Shown here piece after piece: positions 20,636 to 29,789 of a stretch of 64,000 bases of DNA. A program made the position numbers and the translations under genes. This stretch comes from Caulobacteraceae bacterium. Its GTDB lineage: Bacteria > Pseudomonadota > Alphaproteobacteria > Caulobacterales > Caulobacteraceae. The notes under the pieces are model-generated. The model ran no database searches. It was not told the DNA's origin and worked only from the letters and a program-made list of their open reading frames with translations. The DNA is taken from the NCBI GenBank assembly GCA_030446805.1, contig JAUJMO010000001.1:577395-641394 (forward strand), read 5' to 3'. Position 1 is the first letter of the stretch. Each line of letters starts with the position of its first letter.

Positions 20636-21291
20636 CGGTCGATCGTCCCGGTCCGGCGGATCTTCTTCTGGAGTTGCAGCACGCCGTAGATCAGGGCGTC
20701 GGCGGTGGGCGGGCACCCCGGCACATAGACATCGACCGGCACGATGCGGTCGCAACCGCGCACGACGCTGTAGCTGTAATGGTAGTAGCCGCCGCCGTTG
20801 GCGCAGCTCCCCATGGAGATGACGTACCGCGGCTCGGGCATCTGGTCGTAGACCTTGCGCAGCGCGGGAGCCATCTTGTTCACCAGGGTGCCGGCCACGA
20901 TCATCACATCGGACTGCCGCGGCGACCCCCGCGGGGCGGCGCCGAAGCGCTCCATGTCCCACCGGGGCATGGAGGCCTGGATCATCTCCACCGCGCAGCA
21001 GGCCAGGCCGAAGGTCATCCACATGAGCGAGCCGGTGCGGGCCCAGGTGATCAGGTCGTCGGCCGCCGCGGTGATGAAGCCCTTGTCCGCCAGTTCCCCC
21101 TGCGCTTGTTCAAAGAAGCGGTCGTGCTTGGCCGGGTCGTAACCCTCCACGGAGACGCGACCGCCGGCGCCCTGGCTGAGCTTGCTGGTCGGACCGGCCG
21201 GCAGGGCCAGTCCCGGCCGCCTGTCCAGCGGTTCGAAGGTGGAGGGGCTGGCCGAGCCCGGGGCGGGATTGGCCGGAGTGCCTACTCCCAT
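20632..21291 (-). CDS. nuoB: NADH-quinone oxidoreductase subunit B (PSST, cluster N2)
   Basis: A 219-aa subunit binding the terminal [4Fe-4S] cluster N2. The tandem cysteines GLACCAVEM, the GSCANGGG and the [14 protein letters not shown] motifs are all present. ATG 21291 ([16 protein letters not shown]) lies 10 bases inside nuoA. The first ~70 residues are Pro/Ala-rich and variable, so a shorter start cannot be excluded. The core aligns from about residue 75. Confidence 0.96.
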   Translation of the reverse strand: MGVGTPANPAPGSASPSTFEPLDRRPGLALPAGPTSKLSQGAGGRVSVEGYDPAKHDRFFEQAQGELADKGFITAAADDLITWARTGSLMWMTFGLACCAVEMIQASMPRWDMERFGAAPRGSPRQSDVMIVAGTLVNKMAPALRKVYDQMPEPRYVISMGSCANGGGYYHYSYSVVRGCDRIVPVDVYVPGCPPTADALIYGVLQLQKKIRRTGTIDR

Positions 21292-21659
21292 TCCAGCGCC
21301 CCCTTCTTCCATTCGTAGATGAAGCCCACGGTGAGCACCCCCAGGAACACCATCATGGACCAGAAGGCGAAGCGCTGCGCGGCCTCCGGCAGATCCATCA
21401 GGCTCACCGCCCAGGGAAAGAGGAAAGCCACTTCCAAATCGAAGATGATGAACAGGATGGACACCAGGTAGAAGCGCACGTCGAACTTCAACCGGGCGTC
21501 CTCGAACGGGTTGAAGCCGCATTCGTAGGCGCTGGTCTTTTCCGGATCCGGATTGGAGGGAGCCAGCACCATGGGGGCCAGCAGAAAGGCCGCGCCCAAG
21601 ACGATCGCGATCCCCGAGAAGATCACGATCGGCAGGTACTCGAGCAGGAAGGCGTTCAT
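21282..21659 (-). CDS. nuoA: NADH-quinone oxidoreductase subunit A
   Basis: A 125-aa, three-helix subunit (ND3). Motifs are the [32 protein letters not shown] stretch, with the mobile loop Cys, and FGF-like ends ([14 protein letters not shown]). ATG 21659 ([10 protein letters not shown]) is preferred over an in-frame TTG at 21668 because it is the standard family start. It is the first gene of the operon. A promoter candidate lies 50-80 bases upstream. Confidence 0.96.
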   Translation of the reverse strand: MNAFLLEYLPIVIFSGIAIVLGAAFLLAPMVLAPSNPDPEKTSAYECGFNPFEDARLKFDVRFYLVSILFIIFDLEVAFLFPWAVSLMDLPEAAQRFAFWSMMVFLGVLTVGFIYEWKKGALEWE

Positions 21660-21708
21660 CACACTCAAAGGAGATCGGCAGGAAGGGGTTCCCCGCCGGA
21701 GTCGCGGC

Positions 21709-21737
21709 TATCTAGCTCCTGCCCTCCCCCGCCGCAA
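21709..21737 (-). promoter_or_regulatory. Candidate housekeeping promoter of the nuo operon
   Basis: On the minus strand, TTGCGGC (-35, 21737-21731) is followed by 14 bases and GCTAGATA (-10, 21716-21709). This is close to the Caulobacter sigma-73 consensus I recall (TTGACGS, N10-14, GCTANAWC). The predicted start would be near 21703, giving a leader of about 45 bases before nuoA ATG 21659. Confidence 0.5.
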
Positions 21738-21774
21738 ACGACGAAAGCGCTTCGGGCGGGAATGTCGCGTCCGG

Positions 21775-22161
21775 TTAAGGTCGCCGCCAGTCTCGCCTGG
21801 CCCTCCTACCGGAGCGAACGCTGGATAGGAACGGCGTCATGAGCAGCCAGAGCACCAGGGGGACCTGCGGAAAGGCTCGGCGCGGCCGCATCCAGAAGAC
21901 GCCGCTCAAGGTCACAACGGCGAGCGTCGCTCCTGTGGCCCACTTTCCGAAATAGGACCGGTGGGCCCCCAACGCGCCGAACAGGAACCACAAAGGCGGA
22001 CAGCGCTGTCCTGCGGCCTTCGCTGATCTCGGACTGGACGCGTTTTCCGAGCAGGGCGCCGAGAAAACCGAACTGGGTGAACTCCGGAGGCAGCCACCTT
22101 CCAGACCAGCGCTCAACGGAACCTCACCTCGCAAATCGGTGGGAGCACCTCGTCGAAGCAC
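21775..22161 (-). pseudogene. Probable remnant of a TM2-domain membrane protein
   Basis: On the minus strand one frame encodes LWFLFGALGAHRSYFGKWAT, the TM2-domain signature (hydrophobic helix, GAHR, then YxG). A second hydrophobic part follows (VPLVLWLLMTPFL), ending at 21775. The residues before the helix do not fit the family. The neighbouring frame reads SEISEGRRTALSAFVV, which would join naturally in front of LWFLFG, so a small indel near the sequence CCTTTGTGG (about 21993) is likely. The N-terminal limit is uncertain. It may be a decayed gene between the nuo promoter and tRNA-Asp. Confidence 0.4.
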
Positions 22162-22162
22162 G

Positions 22163-22190
22163 TTGACACGCGCCCGATCGGGGCCTTATT
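22163..22190 (+). promoter_or_regulatory. Candidate promoter of tRNA-Asp
   Basis: TTGACA (22163-22168), a 16-base spacer and CTTATT (22185-22190) lie about 38 bases upstream of the tRNA 5' end. Spacing and placement suit a stable-RNA promoter. The -10 match is moderate. Confidence 0.45.
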
Positions 22191-22227
22191 GCACCGCCTC
22201 CCGATGCGGGCGCCGTTTCGGGTTTGC

Positions 22228-22304
<77 letters not shown>

Positions 22305-22515
22305 TTTCTCCTATACTTGGTCTGATGCGGGTCGGCCTTCCCCACGGGTGAAGGTGGAGCGCCTTGGTGCATGGCAGGCGGTGATCTCTAATCGATGTGG
22401 AAGCTCCGGGTCGACCAAGCCGCCGAAGCCTGGACATCGAGCCGACCACCGATGACATCGCGACTCTGAGCTCCGCTGAGTCGCCGGCGAATTCCGGATT
22501 TGAAGGAGGAGGCTG

Positions 22516-23760
22516 TTGGCCGAAGCGGGATCGGGAGCAAGCGGACCGCTGAGCGGGGTCAGCGTGCTCGACCTGTCGCGTGTCCTGGCCGGCCCCTGGG
22601 CGACGCAGCTGCTGGCGGACCTCGGAGCCGACGTCATCAAGGTGGAACGGCCGGGCGCGGGCGACGACACCCGGGCCTGGGGTCCGCCCTTCACCACCCG
22701 CAACGACGGCGGGCTGAGCGACGCGGCCTATTTCCTGGCGGCCAATCGCAACAAGCGGTCCCTCACCGTCGACATGGCCCAGCCTGCGGGCGCCGCCCTG
22801 CTGCGGCGCCTGGCCGGCCAAGCCGACGTGGTGGTGGAGAACTTCCGGACCGGAGGCCTGAAGAAGTACGGGCTGGATCCGGAGAGCCTCGGGGCGGCGA
22901 ACCCGCGCCTGGTCTATTGTTCCATCACCGGCTTCGGCCAGACGGGGCCGCTCAAGAACAGGGCCGGCTACGACTACATGATCCAGGCCATGGGCGGCCT
23001 GATGTCGGTCACGGGCCAGCCGGAGGGCGCCCCGGGCGGCGAACCCATGAAGGTCGGCGTGGCCGTGGCGGATCTGTTCACCGGGCTCTACGCCTCCAAC
23101 GCCATCTTGGCCGCACTGCTGCATGCGCGCGCAACGGGCCAAGGACAGCACATCGACATGGCTCTGTTCGATGTCCAGGCGGCCATGCTGGCCAACCAGG
23201 CGACGAACTTCTTCGTCTCGGGAGAGCCGCCCCGGCGGATGGGGAACGCCCACCCGAACCTCGCCCCGTATCAGCCCTTCCCCACCTGGGACGGCGAACT
23301 GGTGATCGCGGTGGGCAACGACGCCCAGTTTCGCGCCCTCTGCCGCGCCCTCGGCGACGAGGCGCTGGCAGCGGAGCCGGCCTTCCTCACCAACGCCGCA
23401 CGGGTGGCCGAACGCGAAAGCCTGGTCGGCCGCCTGTCCGCCCTCACCGGCCAACGGACCACGGCGGAATGGATCCAGACGTTGGAAGCCGTCGGCGTCC
23501 CGTGCGGCCCGGTGAACACGGTCGACCAGGTGTTCGCCGAACCTCAGGCCCTCGCCCGCGGTCTAACCGTGGAGCAAACCCGCCCGGACCTCGCCGACCC
23601 CGTCCGGACCGTGGCCTCGCCCATACGGCTGTCGCGCACCCCCGTGTCCTACGACGCCCCTCCCCCCTCCCTGGGACAACACACCGAGGAGGTGCTCTCC
23701 CAGAAGCTGGGCCTGTCCGGAGAGGAGATCGCGGAGCTCCGTCAGGCCGGAGTGATCTAA
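22516..23760 (+). CDS. CaiB/BaiF (family III) CoA-transferase
   Basis: A 414-aa family III CoA-transferase. N-terminal motifs are GVSVLDLSRVLAGPWATQLLADLGADVIKVERP and RNKRSLTVDMAQP. Then come VVVENFRTGGLKKYGLD and the catalytic-Asp region (KVGVAVADLFTGLYA), and C-terminal LGQHTEEVL. The TTG start at 22516 is supported by an excellent RBS (GAAGGAGGAGGC) just upstream. Family members move CoA between carboxylic acids such as oxalate, carnitine or bile acids; the substrate cannot be told here. The next gene encodes a ThDP-dependent enzyme 119 bases on. This arrangement resembles formyl-CoA transferase/oxalyl-CoA decarboxylase pairs, but that match is not shown. Confidence 0.9.
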   Translation: MAEAGSGASGPLSGVSVLDLSRVLAGPWATQLLADLGADVIKVERPGAGDDTRAWGPPFTTRNDGGLSDAAYFLAANRNKRSLTVDMAQPAGAALLRRLAGQADVVVENFRTGGLKKYGLDPESLGAANPRLVYCSITGFGQTGPLKNRAGYDYMIQAMGGLMSVTGQPEGAPGGEPMKVGVAVADLFTGLYASNAILAALLHARATGQGQHIDMALFDVQAAMLANQATNFFVSGEPPRRMGNAHPNLAPYQPFPTWDGELVIAVGNDAQFRALCRALGDEALAAEPAFLTNAARVAERESLVGRLSALTGQRTTAEWIQTLEAVGVPCGPVNTVDQVFAEPQALARGLTVEQTRPDLADPVRTVASPIRLSRTPVSYDAPPPSLGQHTEEVLSQKLGLSGEEIAELRQAGVI

Positions 23761-23879
23761 AACGAACACCGGGAGGGCGACCTGGCGTCGGCGTGCACGC
23801 AGCGTCCTGATCGGGTAGTCGGGGCGAGGAGCGATCGGGGACCGGGTGTTTCGATCCAGCCAGGGGATGGTGGCAGGAG

Positions 23880-25610
23880 ATGTCTTTGATCTTGGACCCG
23901 GCCTCGGGGGCCGAAGCAGCTTTCGCCACGGCTGTGGACGCCGGCGCGGGCGCCTCGCAGGCCTCGGCCGCTCGGCGTCTGGTGGAGACGCTGGTGCTGA
24001 ACGGGGTGGACCACGTCTTCTGCGTTCCGGGCGAGAGCTATCTGGCGGTGCTCGACGCCTTGCATGACGTGCAGGAGCGCATCCGCGTGATCGTCTGCAG
24101 GCACGAGGCCGGGGCGGCGAACATGGCCGAGGCCTACGGCAAGCTCACCGGCAAGCCTGGGATCTGCATGGTGACGCGGGGACCAGGCGCCACCCATGCG
24201 GCCGTGGGCGTGCACACCGCCCAGCAGGACTCCACGCCGATGATCCTGTTCGTCGGTCAGATCGCAGCGACGGACAAGGGACGCGGCGCTTTCCAGGAGG
24301 TCGACTATCGTGCGGCTTTCGGCCCCCTGGCCAAGCACGCGGACGAGCTGGACGAGCCAGGGCGCACAGCCGAGGTCGTGTCCCGCGCCTTTGCGACCGC
24401 ATTGCAGGGGCGGCAGGGGCCCGTGGTCCTGGGGCTGCCCGAAGACAAGCTGCACGAAGACGGCGGCTTCCCCGCCCCCGCCCCGGTCACCCCCGCCCGC
24501 GCGGGCCTCGATCCCGTCGCCCTGAGCGCCATCGGGGAGCGCCTGCTCCGCGCGGAGCAACCCCTGCTGATCCTGGGCGGATCCGGCTGGACGGCGGAGG
24601 CGCTGAACGCGGCGCGCGCCTGGGTGGAGGCGCACGACATCCCCGTGGCTCTGTCGTTCCGCCGCAAGGACCTGTTCGACAACGACCACCCGGCCTACGC
24701 TGGGGACCTCGGCTTCGGCGCCAATCCCAAGCTGCTGGCGACGGTGAGATCGGCGGATCTGATCTTGGCCGTCGGCGCTCGGTTGGGGGACGTTCCGACC
24801 CAGGGCTATTCCCTGTTCACGCCCGAGAGGACCTCGAGAAGCCTGATCCACATCCACCCCGGGCCGGAGGAGATCGGCCGGACGTGGCCGCCCGCGGTCG
24901 GAGCCGTGGCGGAGGTTTCAACCGCGATGCTGGCCTTGTCAGCCCTGGACCTCGGACGGCGCTGGACGGGCTGGCGAGACGCCGCGCGCGGGAACTATGA
25001 GGATTTCACCCGGCCGGTCGCGGTGGTGGGCGAGGTCAACCTTTCCGAGGTCGTGGCCCACATGGCCGAGGTCCTGCCGAGGGACGCCGTCATCTGCAAC
25101 GGCGCGGGGAACTTCGCGGCCTGGCTGCACCGGTTCTACCGCCACCGGGCTTTCCGGACCCAGCTCGCGCCCACCTCCGGCGCCATGGGTTACGGTCTCC
25201 CGGCGGCAGTCGCGGCCAAGCTCGTGGCCCCCGAGCGCGAGGTGGTCTGTTTCGCAGGCGACGGCGATTTCCTCATGACCGGCCAGGAGCTGTCCACCGC
25301 CGTCCAGTACGGCGCCGCTGTGATCGTGGTGGTGGTTGACAACGGCTCCTTTGGCACCATCCGCATGCATCAGGAGCGCGAATTCCCCGGCCGCGTGGTC
25401 GCCACCGATCTCAGCAACCCCGATTTCGCCGCCTTTGCAGCCGCATGCGGAGCCTGGTCCGTCACGGTGACCCGCACCGCGGACTTTCCCCCCGCGCTCG
25501 AACAGGCGCGCAGAGCCGGCGTCCCGGCTCTGATCCATCTCAGGACGGACCTTGAGCAGATCTCGCCGGGCCAGACCCTAAGCCAGCTGCGCGCCCGGCC
25601 CCGGCCGTAG
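23880..25610 (+). CDS. Thiamine-diphosphate-dependent enzyme, acetolactate synthase large-subunit-like
   Basis: A 576-aa ThDP enzyme with the usual three domains. The N-terminal Pyr domain has the catalytic Glu in VCRHEAGAANMAEAYGKLTG and the RGPGATHAAVGVHTAQQDS loop. The central domain includes PLLILGGSGWTAEALNAAR. The C-terminal PP domain has the Mg/ThDP motif GDGDFLMTGQELSTA...VDNGSFGTI. Reaction and substrate are uncertain: acetolactate synthase, oxalyl-CoA decarboxylase-like and benzoylformate decarboxylase-like enzymes share these motifs. No small regulatory ilvH-type subunit follows, which argues against biosynthetic acetolactate synthase. ATG 23880 has CAGGAG upstream. It ends 20 bases from the convergent tatC. 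Confidence 0.88.
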   Translation: MSLILDPASGAEAAFATAVDAGAGASQASAARRLVETLVLNGVDHVFCVPGESYLAVLDALHDVQERIRVIVCRHEAGAANMAEAYGKLTGKPGICMVTRGPGATHAAVGVHTAQQDSTPMILFVGQIAATDKGRGAFQEVDYRAAFGPLAKHADELDEPGRTAEVVSRAFATALQGRQGPVVLGLPEDKLHEDGGFPAPAPVTPARAGLDPVALSAIGERLLRAEQPLLILGGSGWTAEALNAARAWVEAHDIPVALSFRRKDLFDNDHPAYAGDLGFGANPKLLATVRSADLILAVGARLGDVPTQGYSLFTPERTSRSLIHIHPGPEEIGRTWPPAVGAVAEVSTAMLALSALDLGRRWTGWRDAARGNYEDFTRPVAVVGEVNLSEVVAHMAEVLPRDAVICNGAGNFAAWLHRFYRHRAFRTQLAPTSGAMGYGLPAAVAAKLVAPEREVVCFAGDGDFLMTGQELSTAVQYGAAVIVVVVDNGSFGTIRMHQEREFPGRVVATDLSNPDFAAFAAACGAWSVTVTRTADFPPALEQARRAGVPALIHLRTDLEQISPGQTLSQLRARPRP

Positions 25611-25630
25611 GCCACGGTCTAGAGGAGAGC

Positions 25631-26500
25631 TCAGGGCGCCGGCGCCTCGCGCCGGCGAAGCTCCAGCAGGCGGACGCACCAGATGCTGACTTCGTAGAGC
25701 AGCACCAGGGGTACGGCCAGCATCAGCTGGCTGATGGGGTCGGGCGGGGTGACCACGGCGGCGATGACCACCACCACGACGATGGCGTAGCGCCGCCCCT
25801 TGGCCAGCATCTCGGAGGAGACCATTCCGGAGAGACCCAGCAGGGTGACCACCACCGGCAGCTGGAAGCAGAAGCCGAAGGCCAGCAGCAGGCCCGTCAC
25901 GAAGCTCAGATATTCCGAGATCTTGGGCAGGAGCTGGACGGCGGTGCTGGTCCCGAACGCCTGCTGAGAGAAGCTGAACCACAGCACGAAGGGCAGCATG
26001 ACGTAATAAACGAGCGCGGCCCCGAGCGCGAACAGCAACGGCGCCGCCACTAGAAAGGGCAGAAAGGCCGCGCGCTCCCGCCGGTACAGGCCCGGCGCCA
26101 CGAAGCGGTACAGCTGCCAGGCGATCACCGGAAAGCAGAGCGCCACCGCGCCGAAGCCCGCCAGCTTCATCTTCGTGAACAGCGTCTCCAGCACGCCCGT
26201 GGCGATGACGCCGAAGTTGCGCCCCGGCGTGGCGGGCACGTCGCGCAGGCCCATGAGCGCGCCCACCAGATCAAAGGGACCGTGCTTCGCGCCCTCCACA
26301 TTGGCCTGGTAAAAGGCCCCGGCGATCTCATAAGGTCGCAGCAGTCCAAGCAGGATGGGCTCCGCAAAGGCGAAGCAAAGGACGAAGCCGGCCGCCAGGG
26401 CCGCAACGCAGACGATCAATCGCGAGCGGAGCTCGGTCAGATGCTCCAGCAGCGGCGCGCGGGAGGCTTCCAGCTCCGAGTTCTCGTCGTAAGCGGTCAC
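25631..26500 (-). CDS. tatC: Sec-independent protein translocase TatC
   Basis: A 289-aa, six-helix receptor component of the Tat system for folded proteins. Motifs: PLLEHLTELRSRLIVC at the N-terminus (conserved E and RSR), GFGVIATGVLETLFTKMKL-type loop, LFALGAALVYYVMLPFVLWF and the FCFQLPVVVTLLGLSGMVSSE region. The GTG start at 26500 overlaps the tatB stop (GTGA). It is slightly longer than E. coli TatC because of the loop around residues 80-110. The last gene of the tatABC unit. Confidence 0.96.
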   Translation of the reverse strand: MTAYDENSELEASRAPLLEHLTELRSRLIVCVAALAAGFVLCFAFAEPILLGLLRPYEIAGAFYQANVEGAKHGPFDLVGALMGLRDVPATPGRNFGVIATGVLETLFTKMKLAGFGAVALCFPVIAWQLYRFVAPGLYRRERAAFLPFLVAAPLLFALGAALVYYVMLPFVLWFSFSQQAFGTSTAVQLLPKISEYLSFVTGLLLAFGFCFQLPVVVTLLGLSGMVSSEMLAKGRRYAIVVVVVIAAVVTPPDPISQLMLAVPLVLLYEVSIWCVRLLELRRREAPAP

Positions 26501-26922
26501 ACCAGACGCTCGTCATGTTCCCGGGGCGCGGACCCGTCCGGCGCGTCGGTATCGGCGGCCGCTTCAGCGGCGGCCTCGTCGGCGTGCATGGTGAGCGGCG
26601 CCATGCCGGACACCCCGGGCGTGATCAGATCCTCGTCCAGCGCCCTGAACGTGCCTTCCACATCGGCCTTGACGCTGTTCAACTCGCCCCCGAGCCCTCC
26701 CCCGCCCTTGAGGCCTTCGATCTCCTTGCGGAGCTCGTCGAGCTCGGCCTGACGCGCCATCTCGTCGAAGCTGGCGCGGAACTCGTGGGCCATGCCGCGC
26801 ATGCGGTTGGTGAACTTGCCGACGCGGTTCAGCAGGACGGGCAGGTCCTTGGGGCCCACCACGATCAGGGCGATGACGGCGATGACCAGCAGCTCTCCGC
26901 CGCCGACCCCCAGGAAATCCAT
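26497..26922 (-). CDS. tatB: Sec-independent protein translocase TatB
   Basis: A 141-aa protein with an N-terminal helix and hinge (MDFLGVGGGELLVIAVIALIVVGPKDLP), an amphipathic helix RVGKFTNRMRGMAHEFRASFDEMARQAEL and an acidic, Ala-rich tail. The first residues and the GPKDLP motif are TatB-type. It overlaps tatC by four bases and follows tatA by 20 bases. Confidence 0.95.
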   Translation of the reverse strand: MDFLGVGGGELLVIAVIALIVVGPKDLPVLLNRVGKFTNRMRGMAHEFRASFDEMARQAELDELRKEIEGLKGGGGLGGELNSVKADVEGTFRALDEDLITPGVSGMAPLTMHADEAAAEAAADTDAPDGSAPREHDERLV

Positions 26923-26942
26923 GGCGAAGGTCTAGGCTGGCG

Positions 26943-27167
26943 CTAGCGGCGCTGCTCTTCCTTCTCCGCTTCCGCCCGCGGTAAGGTCGTGGGCGCGTCA
27001 TAGCCCCGCGTCGGCGTCTCCTCGTCCTCGCCCTTCAGGCCCTTCTGGAAGGCTTTGATGCCCTTGGCGGCGTCGCCCATGATCGCCGACAGCTTGCCGC
27101 GCCCGCCGAAGAGCACGACCACCACCAGAAGCACCAAGGCCCAGTGCCAAATGCTGAAGCTGCCCAT
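26943..27167 (-). CDS. tatA: Sec-independent protein translocase TatA
   Basis: A 74-aa pore-forming component: short helix [21 protein letters not shown], hinge GRGKL, amphipathic helix [16 protein letters not shown] and a polar tail. The FG-RGKL boundary is classic for alphaproteobacterial TatA. ATG 27167 lies 93 bases after the scpB stop, so the tat genes may be cotranscribed with scpAB. Confidence 0.96.
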   Translation of the reverse strand: MGSFSIWHWALVLLVVVVLFGGRGKLSAIMGDAAKGIKAFQKGLKGEDEETPTRGYDAPTTLPRAEAEKEEQRR

Positions 27168-27260
27168 TGGAACTCTCCACAGCCCAAGCCGACGACGGCC
27201 GGCGGCCGAACAGGGCGGATATAGGCGGAGCGGACCGCCCCCGCCAAGCCTGCGCGACGA

Positions 27261-27932
27261 TCAGCGCTCGTCCATGTAGTCGCGATGGAACTCGGCGGGG
27301 TCCTCCGGCCCCAGCGGATCCTCCTCTCCCGCCCCTGCCGTAGGATCGGGGATGGAGAAGTCGGCGGGCAGGTCCATGTCCAGCAGGCCCGCGGCGCGTA
27401 GATCGGCGGCCCCCGGCAGGTCGGCCAAACTGGGCAGGCCGTAGTGCTCCAGAAAAGCGTCCGTCGTGCCGTAGGTGACGGGCCGGCCCGGGGAGCGGCG
27501 GCGTCCCCGCATTCGGATCAGGCCCAGCTCCAGCAGCACGTCCAGGGTCCCGCGCGAAAGCTGGACGCCCCGCACCGCCTCCACCTCCGCCCGGGTGACC
27601 GGCTGATGATAGGCGATGATGGCCAGGGTCTCGAGGGCCGCCTTGGAGAGGCGCCGCGGCTCCTCGCGGGTGTCGACCATGAGCGCGGCCAGATCGGGCG
27701 CGGTGTGGAACCGCCAGCGGTCGGCCACGCAGTCCAGCTCCACGCCACGGCCGGCGTAACGGGCGCGCAGCGCGGCCAGGGCGCGGCCCACATCGGCGCC
27801 GTCCGGCAACCGCCTCGCGAGGTCGGCGGCGCTGAGCGGCTCGGCCGCAGCGAACAGCAAGGCCTCGACCGCGCGCTCCACGCGCGCCGGATCGGGCGCC
27901 CCGCCCGCCTCCGGACGGTCCGCCTCGTTCAC
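27261..27932 (-). CDS. scpB: Segregation and condensation protein B
   Basis: A 223-aa winged-helix kleisin partner for SMC. Motifs: RAVEALLFAAAEPLSAADLARRLP and the PRRLSKAALETLAIIAYHQPVTRAEVEAVRGVQLSRGTLDVLLELGLI block. The GTG start at 27932 overlaps the scpA stop (GTGA). ScpB with ScpA and SMC shapes the chromosome. The acidic C-terminal tail after about residue 190 is variable. Confidence 0.95.
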   Translation of the reverse strand: MNEADRPEAGGAPDPARVERAVEALLFAAAEPLSAADLARRLPDGADVGRALAALRARYAGRGVELDCVADRWRFHTAPDLAALMVDTREEPRRLSKAALETLAIIAYHQPVTRAEVEAVRGVQLSRGTLDVLLELGLIRMRGRRRSPGRPVTYGTTDAFLEHYGLPSLADLPGAADLRAAGLLDMDLPADFSIPDPTAGAGEEDPLGPEDPAEFHRDYMDER

Positions 27933-28735
27933 GCGGCCGTCTCGCGCCGACGGAGATAGATGTCCTCAAAGGCGGCCAGTTGGCGGGCTTCCAACCGCCC
28001 CTCCTTCACCAGCTCAAGACCGGCGGACAAGGTGCTGGCCAGGCAGGACGCCCGGGTGGGCGTCTCACCCGCCGCGGCGGCTCGAGCGGAAGGCGCAACC
28101 GATTGCAGCGGGGTCCAGGCCTTCATCTCGGGAACGAGCCGGCGTAGCCGGTCGCGCGCGTCGTCCAGGGGGTAGACCACCGGCGTGGAGGGGCGATAGC
28201 GGCGGCCCCTGTCGCGACGCCGTTGGCCGACATAGGCGTCCAGGAGCTCGTGCAAGCTCGAGCGGAGCTGGAGGCTGGGCGCCACCGTGCGCGCCTCGGG
28301 GTCGCCGCGGGTGAAGACCGATACGCCCAGGCGCGGGCGAGCCTGAAGCTCGTCGGCCGCGGTGCGCATCGCCTCCAGCTTCTGCAGGCGAAAAGCCAGG
28401 GCGGCGGCCATCTCCTCCGCAGGCGGTTCTTCGCCCTTCTTCTCGGGCTTGGGCAGCAGCAGGCGGGATTTCAGATAGGCCAGCCATGCGGCCATGACGA
28501 GGTAATCGGCCGCCAGACCGAAGTTGCGCCTCCGGGCCTCGTGTACAAAGGCGAGGTACTGGTCCGCGAGATCCGCCACGGAAAGGGACAGGAGGTCGAC
28601 CTTCTGGTTGCGGGCCAGCGCCAGCAGCACGTGCAGCGGGCCCTCATAGCCGTCCAGATCCACGATCAGCGCCTGGCCCTGCTCCGCGGCCTGTTCGGCG
28701 GCGCCGAAGTCCAGTTGCGGCTGGTCGAGGCTCAC
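27929..28735 (-). CDS. scpA: Segregation and condensation protein A (kleisin)
   Basis: A 268-aa kleisin. The N-terminal SMC-neck helix region carries LIVDLDGYEGPLHVLLALARNQKVDLLSLSV, followed by ADLADQYLAFVHEARRRNFGLAADYLVMAAWLAYLKSRLLLP. A C-terminal winged helix ends RLEARQLAAFEDIYLRRR. The start is GTG 28735, five bases downstream of the nagZ stop. Confidence 0.95.
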   Translation of the reverse strand: MSLDQPQLDFGAAEQAAEQGQALIVDLDGYEGPLHVLLALARNQKVDLLSLSVADLADQYLAFVHEARRRNFGLAADYLVMAAWLAYLKSRLLLPKPEKKGEEPPAEEMAAALAFRLQKLEAMRTAADELQARPRLGVSVFTRGDPEARTVAPSLQLRSSLHELLDAYVGQRRRDRGRRYRPSTPVVYPLDDARDRLRRLVPEMKAWTPLQSVAPSARAAAAGETPTRASCLASTLSAGLELVKEGRLEARQLAAFEDIYLRRRETAA

Positions 28736-28739
28736 CGGG

Positions 28740-29789
28740 TCACTCGCCCACGCGCGGTCCGGCGGCGACCGCGAGCGCCGCTGGGCCGAAGGATTCCGCG
28801 AAGCGCAACCGGGCCGCGCTCTCGTCCAGCGGCTCGGGCGCCTTGGCCAGGCGCGCCATCGCCGCCTCGGCGCGCCGCTTGGCGCGCCCCTTGAGCTTCC
28901 CGATCCCGGCCGCCACGGCCTGCATCTCCGCCATGTCGCCGTTGCAGTGCAGGACGACGTCGCAGCCGGCCTTGAGCGCAGCCGCCGCGCGCTCGCTGAA
29001 GTCGCCGGAGAGCGCCTTCATGGACAGGTCGTCGGTCATGAGCAGGCCGTCGAAGCCGATCGCCTCGCGGATCACGGATCTGATCACCTTGGCCGAGGTG
29101 GTGGCGGGGCGCTTGCCGTCCACCGCCGGGTAGACGACGTGGGCGGTCATGGCCATGGGCATGTCGGACAGCGCCCGGAACGGGGCGAAATCCACAGCGC
29201 TGAGAGTGTCGTAATCGGCGGCGACCACAGGCAGGGCCTCGTGGCTGTCGGCGTTGGCGCGGCCGTGGCCGGGGATGTGTTTGATCACGGGCAGCACCCC
29301 GCCGGCGATCAGGCCTTCGGCGGCGGCGCGGCCCAGCACCGCCAGGGTCTCCGGATCGCCGCCATAGGCCCGGTCGCCGATGATGGCGTGGGCGCCGGGC
29401 TGGGGCACGTCCAGCACGGGCACGCAGTCGACGTTGATCCCCACCGCGCGAAGGTCGCAGGCGATCAGCCGAGCGCCCAGGCGCGCCAGTTCGCGACGGG
29501 TGAGCGGGTCCTTGGAGGCGGCCTCTCCATAGGCCTGGCCCGGCGGGTATTTGGGCCAGTGCGGCGGTCCCATGCGCTGGACCCGGCCCCCTTCCTGGTC
29601 GATCAGGACCGGGGCGTCGCCGCGTCCCACGATCTCGCGGAAGCTGTCGGTGAGCCGGCGCACCTGCCCAGGCTCATCGATGTTGCGCTTGAACAGGATC
29701 AGGCCCCAAGGGCGGACGTCGGCGAAGAAGGCGCGCTCCTCCGGCGTGAGCTCCAGGCCGCGGCAGCCGAAGATGGCGGCGCCCGTCAC
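28740..29789 (-). CDS. nagZ: Beta-N-acetylhexosaminidase (GH3)
   Basis: A 349-aa cytoplasmic GH3 enzyme that removes GlcNAc from muropeptides during wall recycling. Motifs: ADVRPWGLILFKRNID, IDQEGGRVQRMGPPHWPKYP (Asp/Glu site), VLPVIKHIPGHGRANADSHEALP (the flexible-loop His and the catalytic Asp-His pair) and LLMTDDLSMKAL (nucleophile Asp). I chose GTG 29789 because it overlaps the SPOR-gene stop (GTGA); a TTG at 29801 is the alternative. Confidence 0.95.
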   Translation of the reverse strand: MTGAAIFGCRGLELTPEERAFFADVRPWGLILFKRNIDEPGQVRRLTDSFREIVGRGDAPVLIDQEGGRVQRMGPPHWPKYPPGQAYGEAASKDPLTRRELARLGARLIACDLRAVGINVDCVPVLDVPQPGAHAIIGDRAYGGDPETLAVLGRAAAEGLIAGGVLPVIKHIPGHGRANADSHEALPVVAADYDTLSAVDFAPFRALSDMPMAMTAHVVYPAVDGKRPATTSAKVIRSVIREAIGFDGLLMTDDLSMKALSGDFSERAAAALKAGCDVVLHCNGDMAEMQAVAAGIGKLKGRAKRRAEAAMARLAKAPEPLDESAARLRFAESFGPAALAVAAGPRVGE

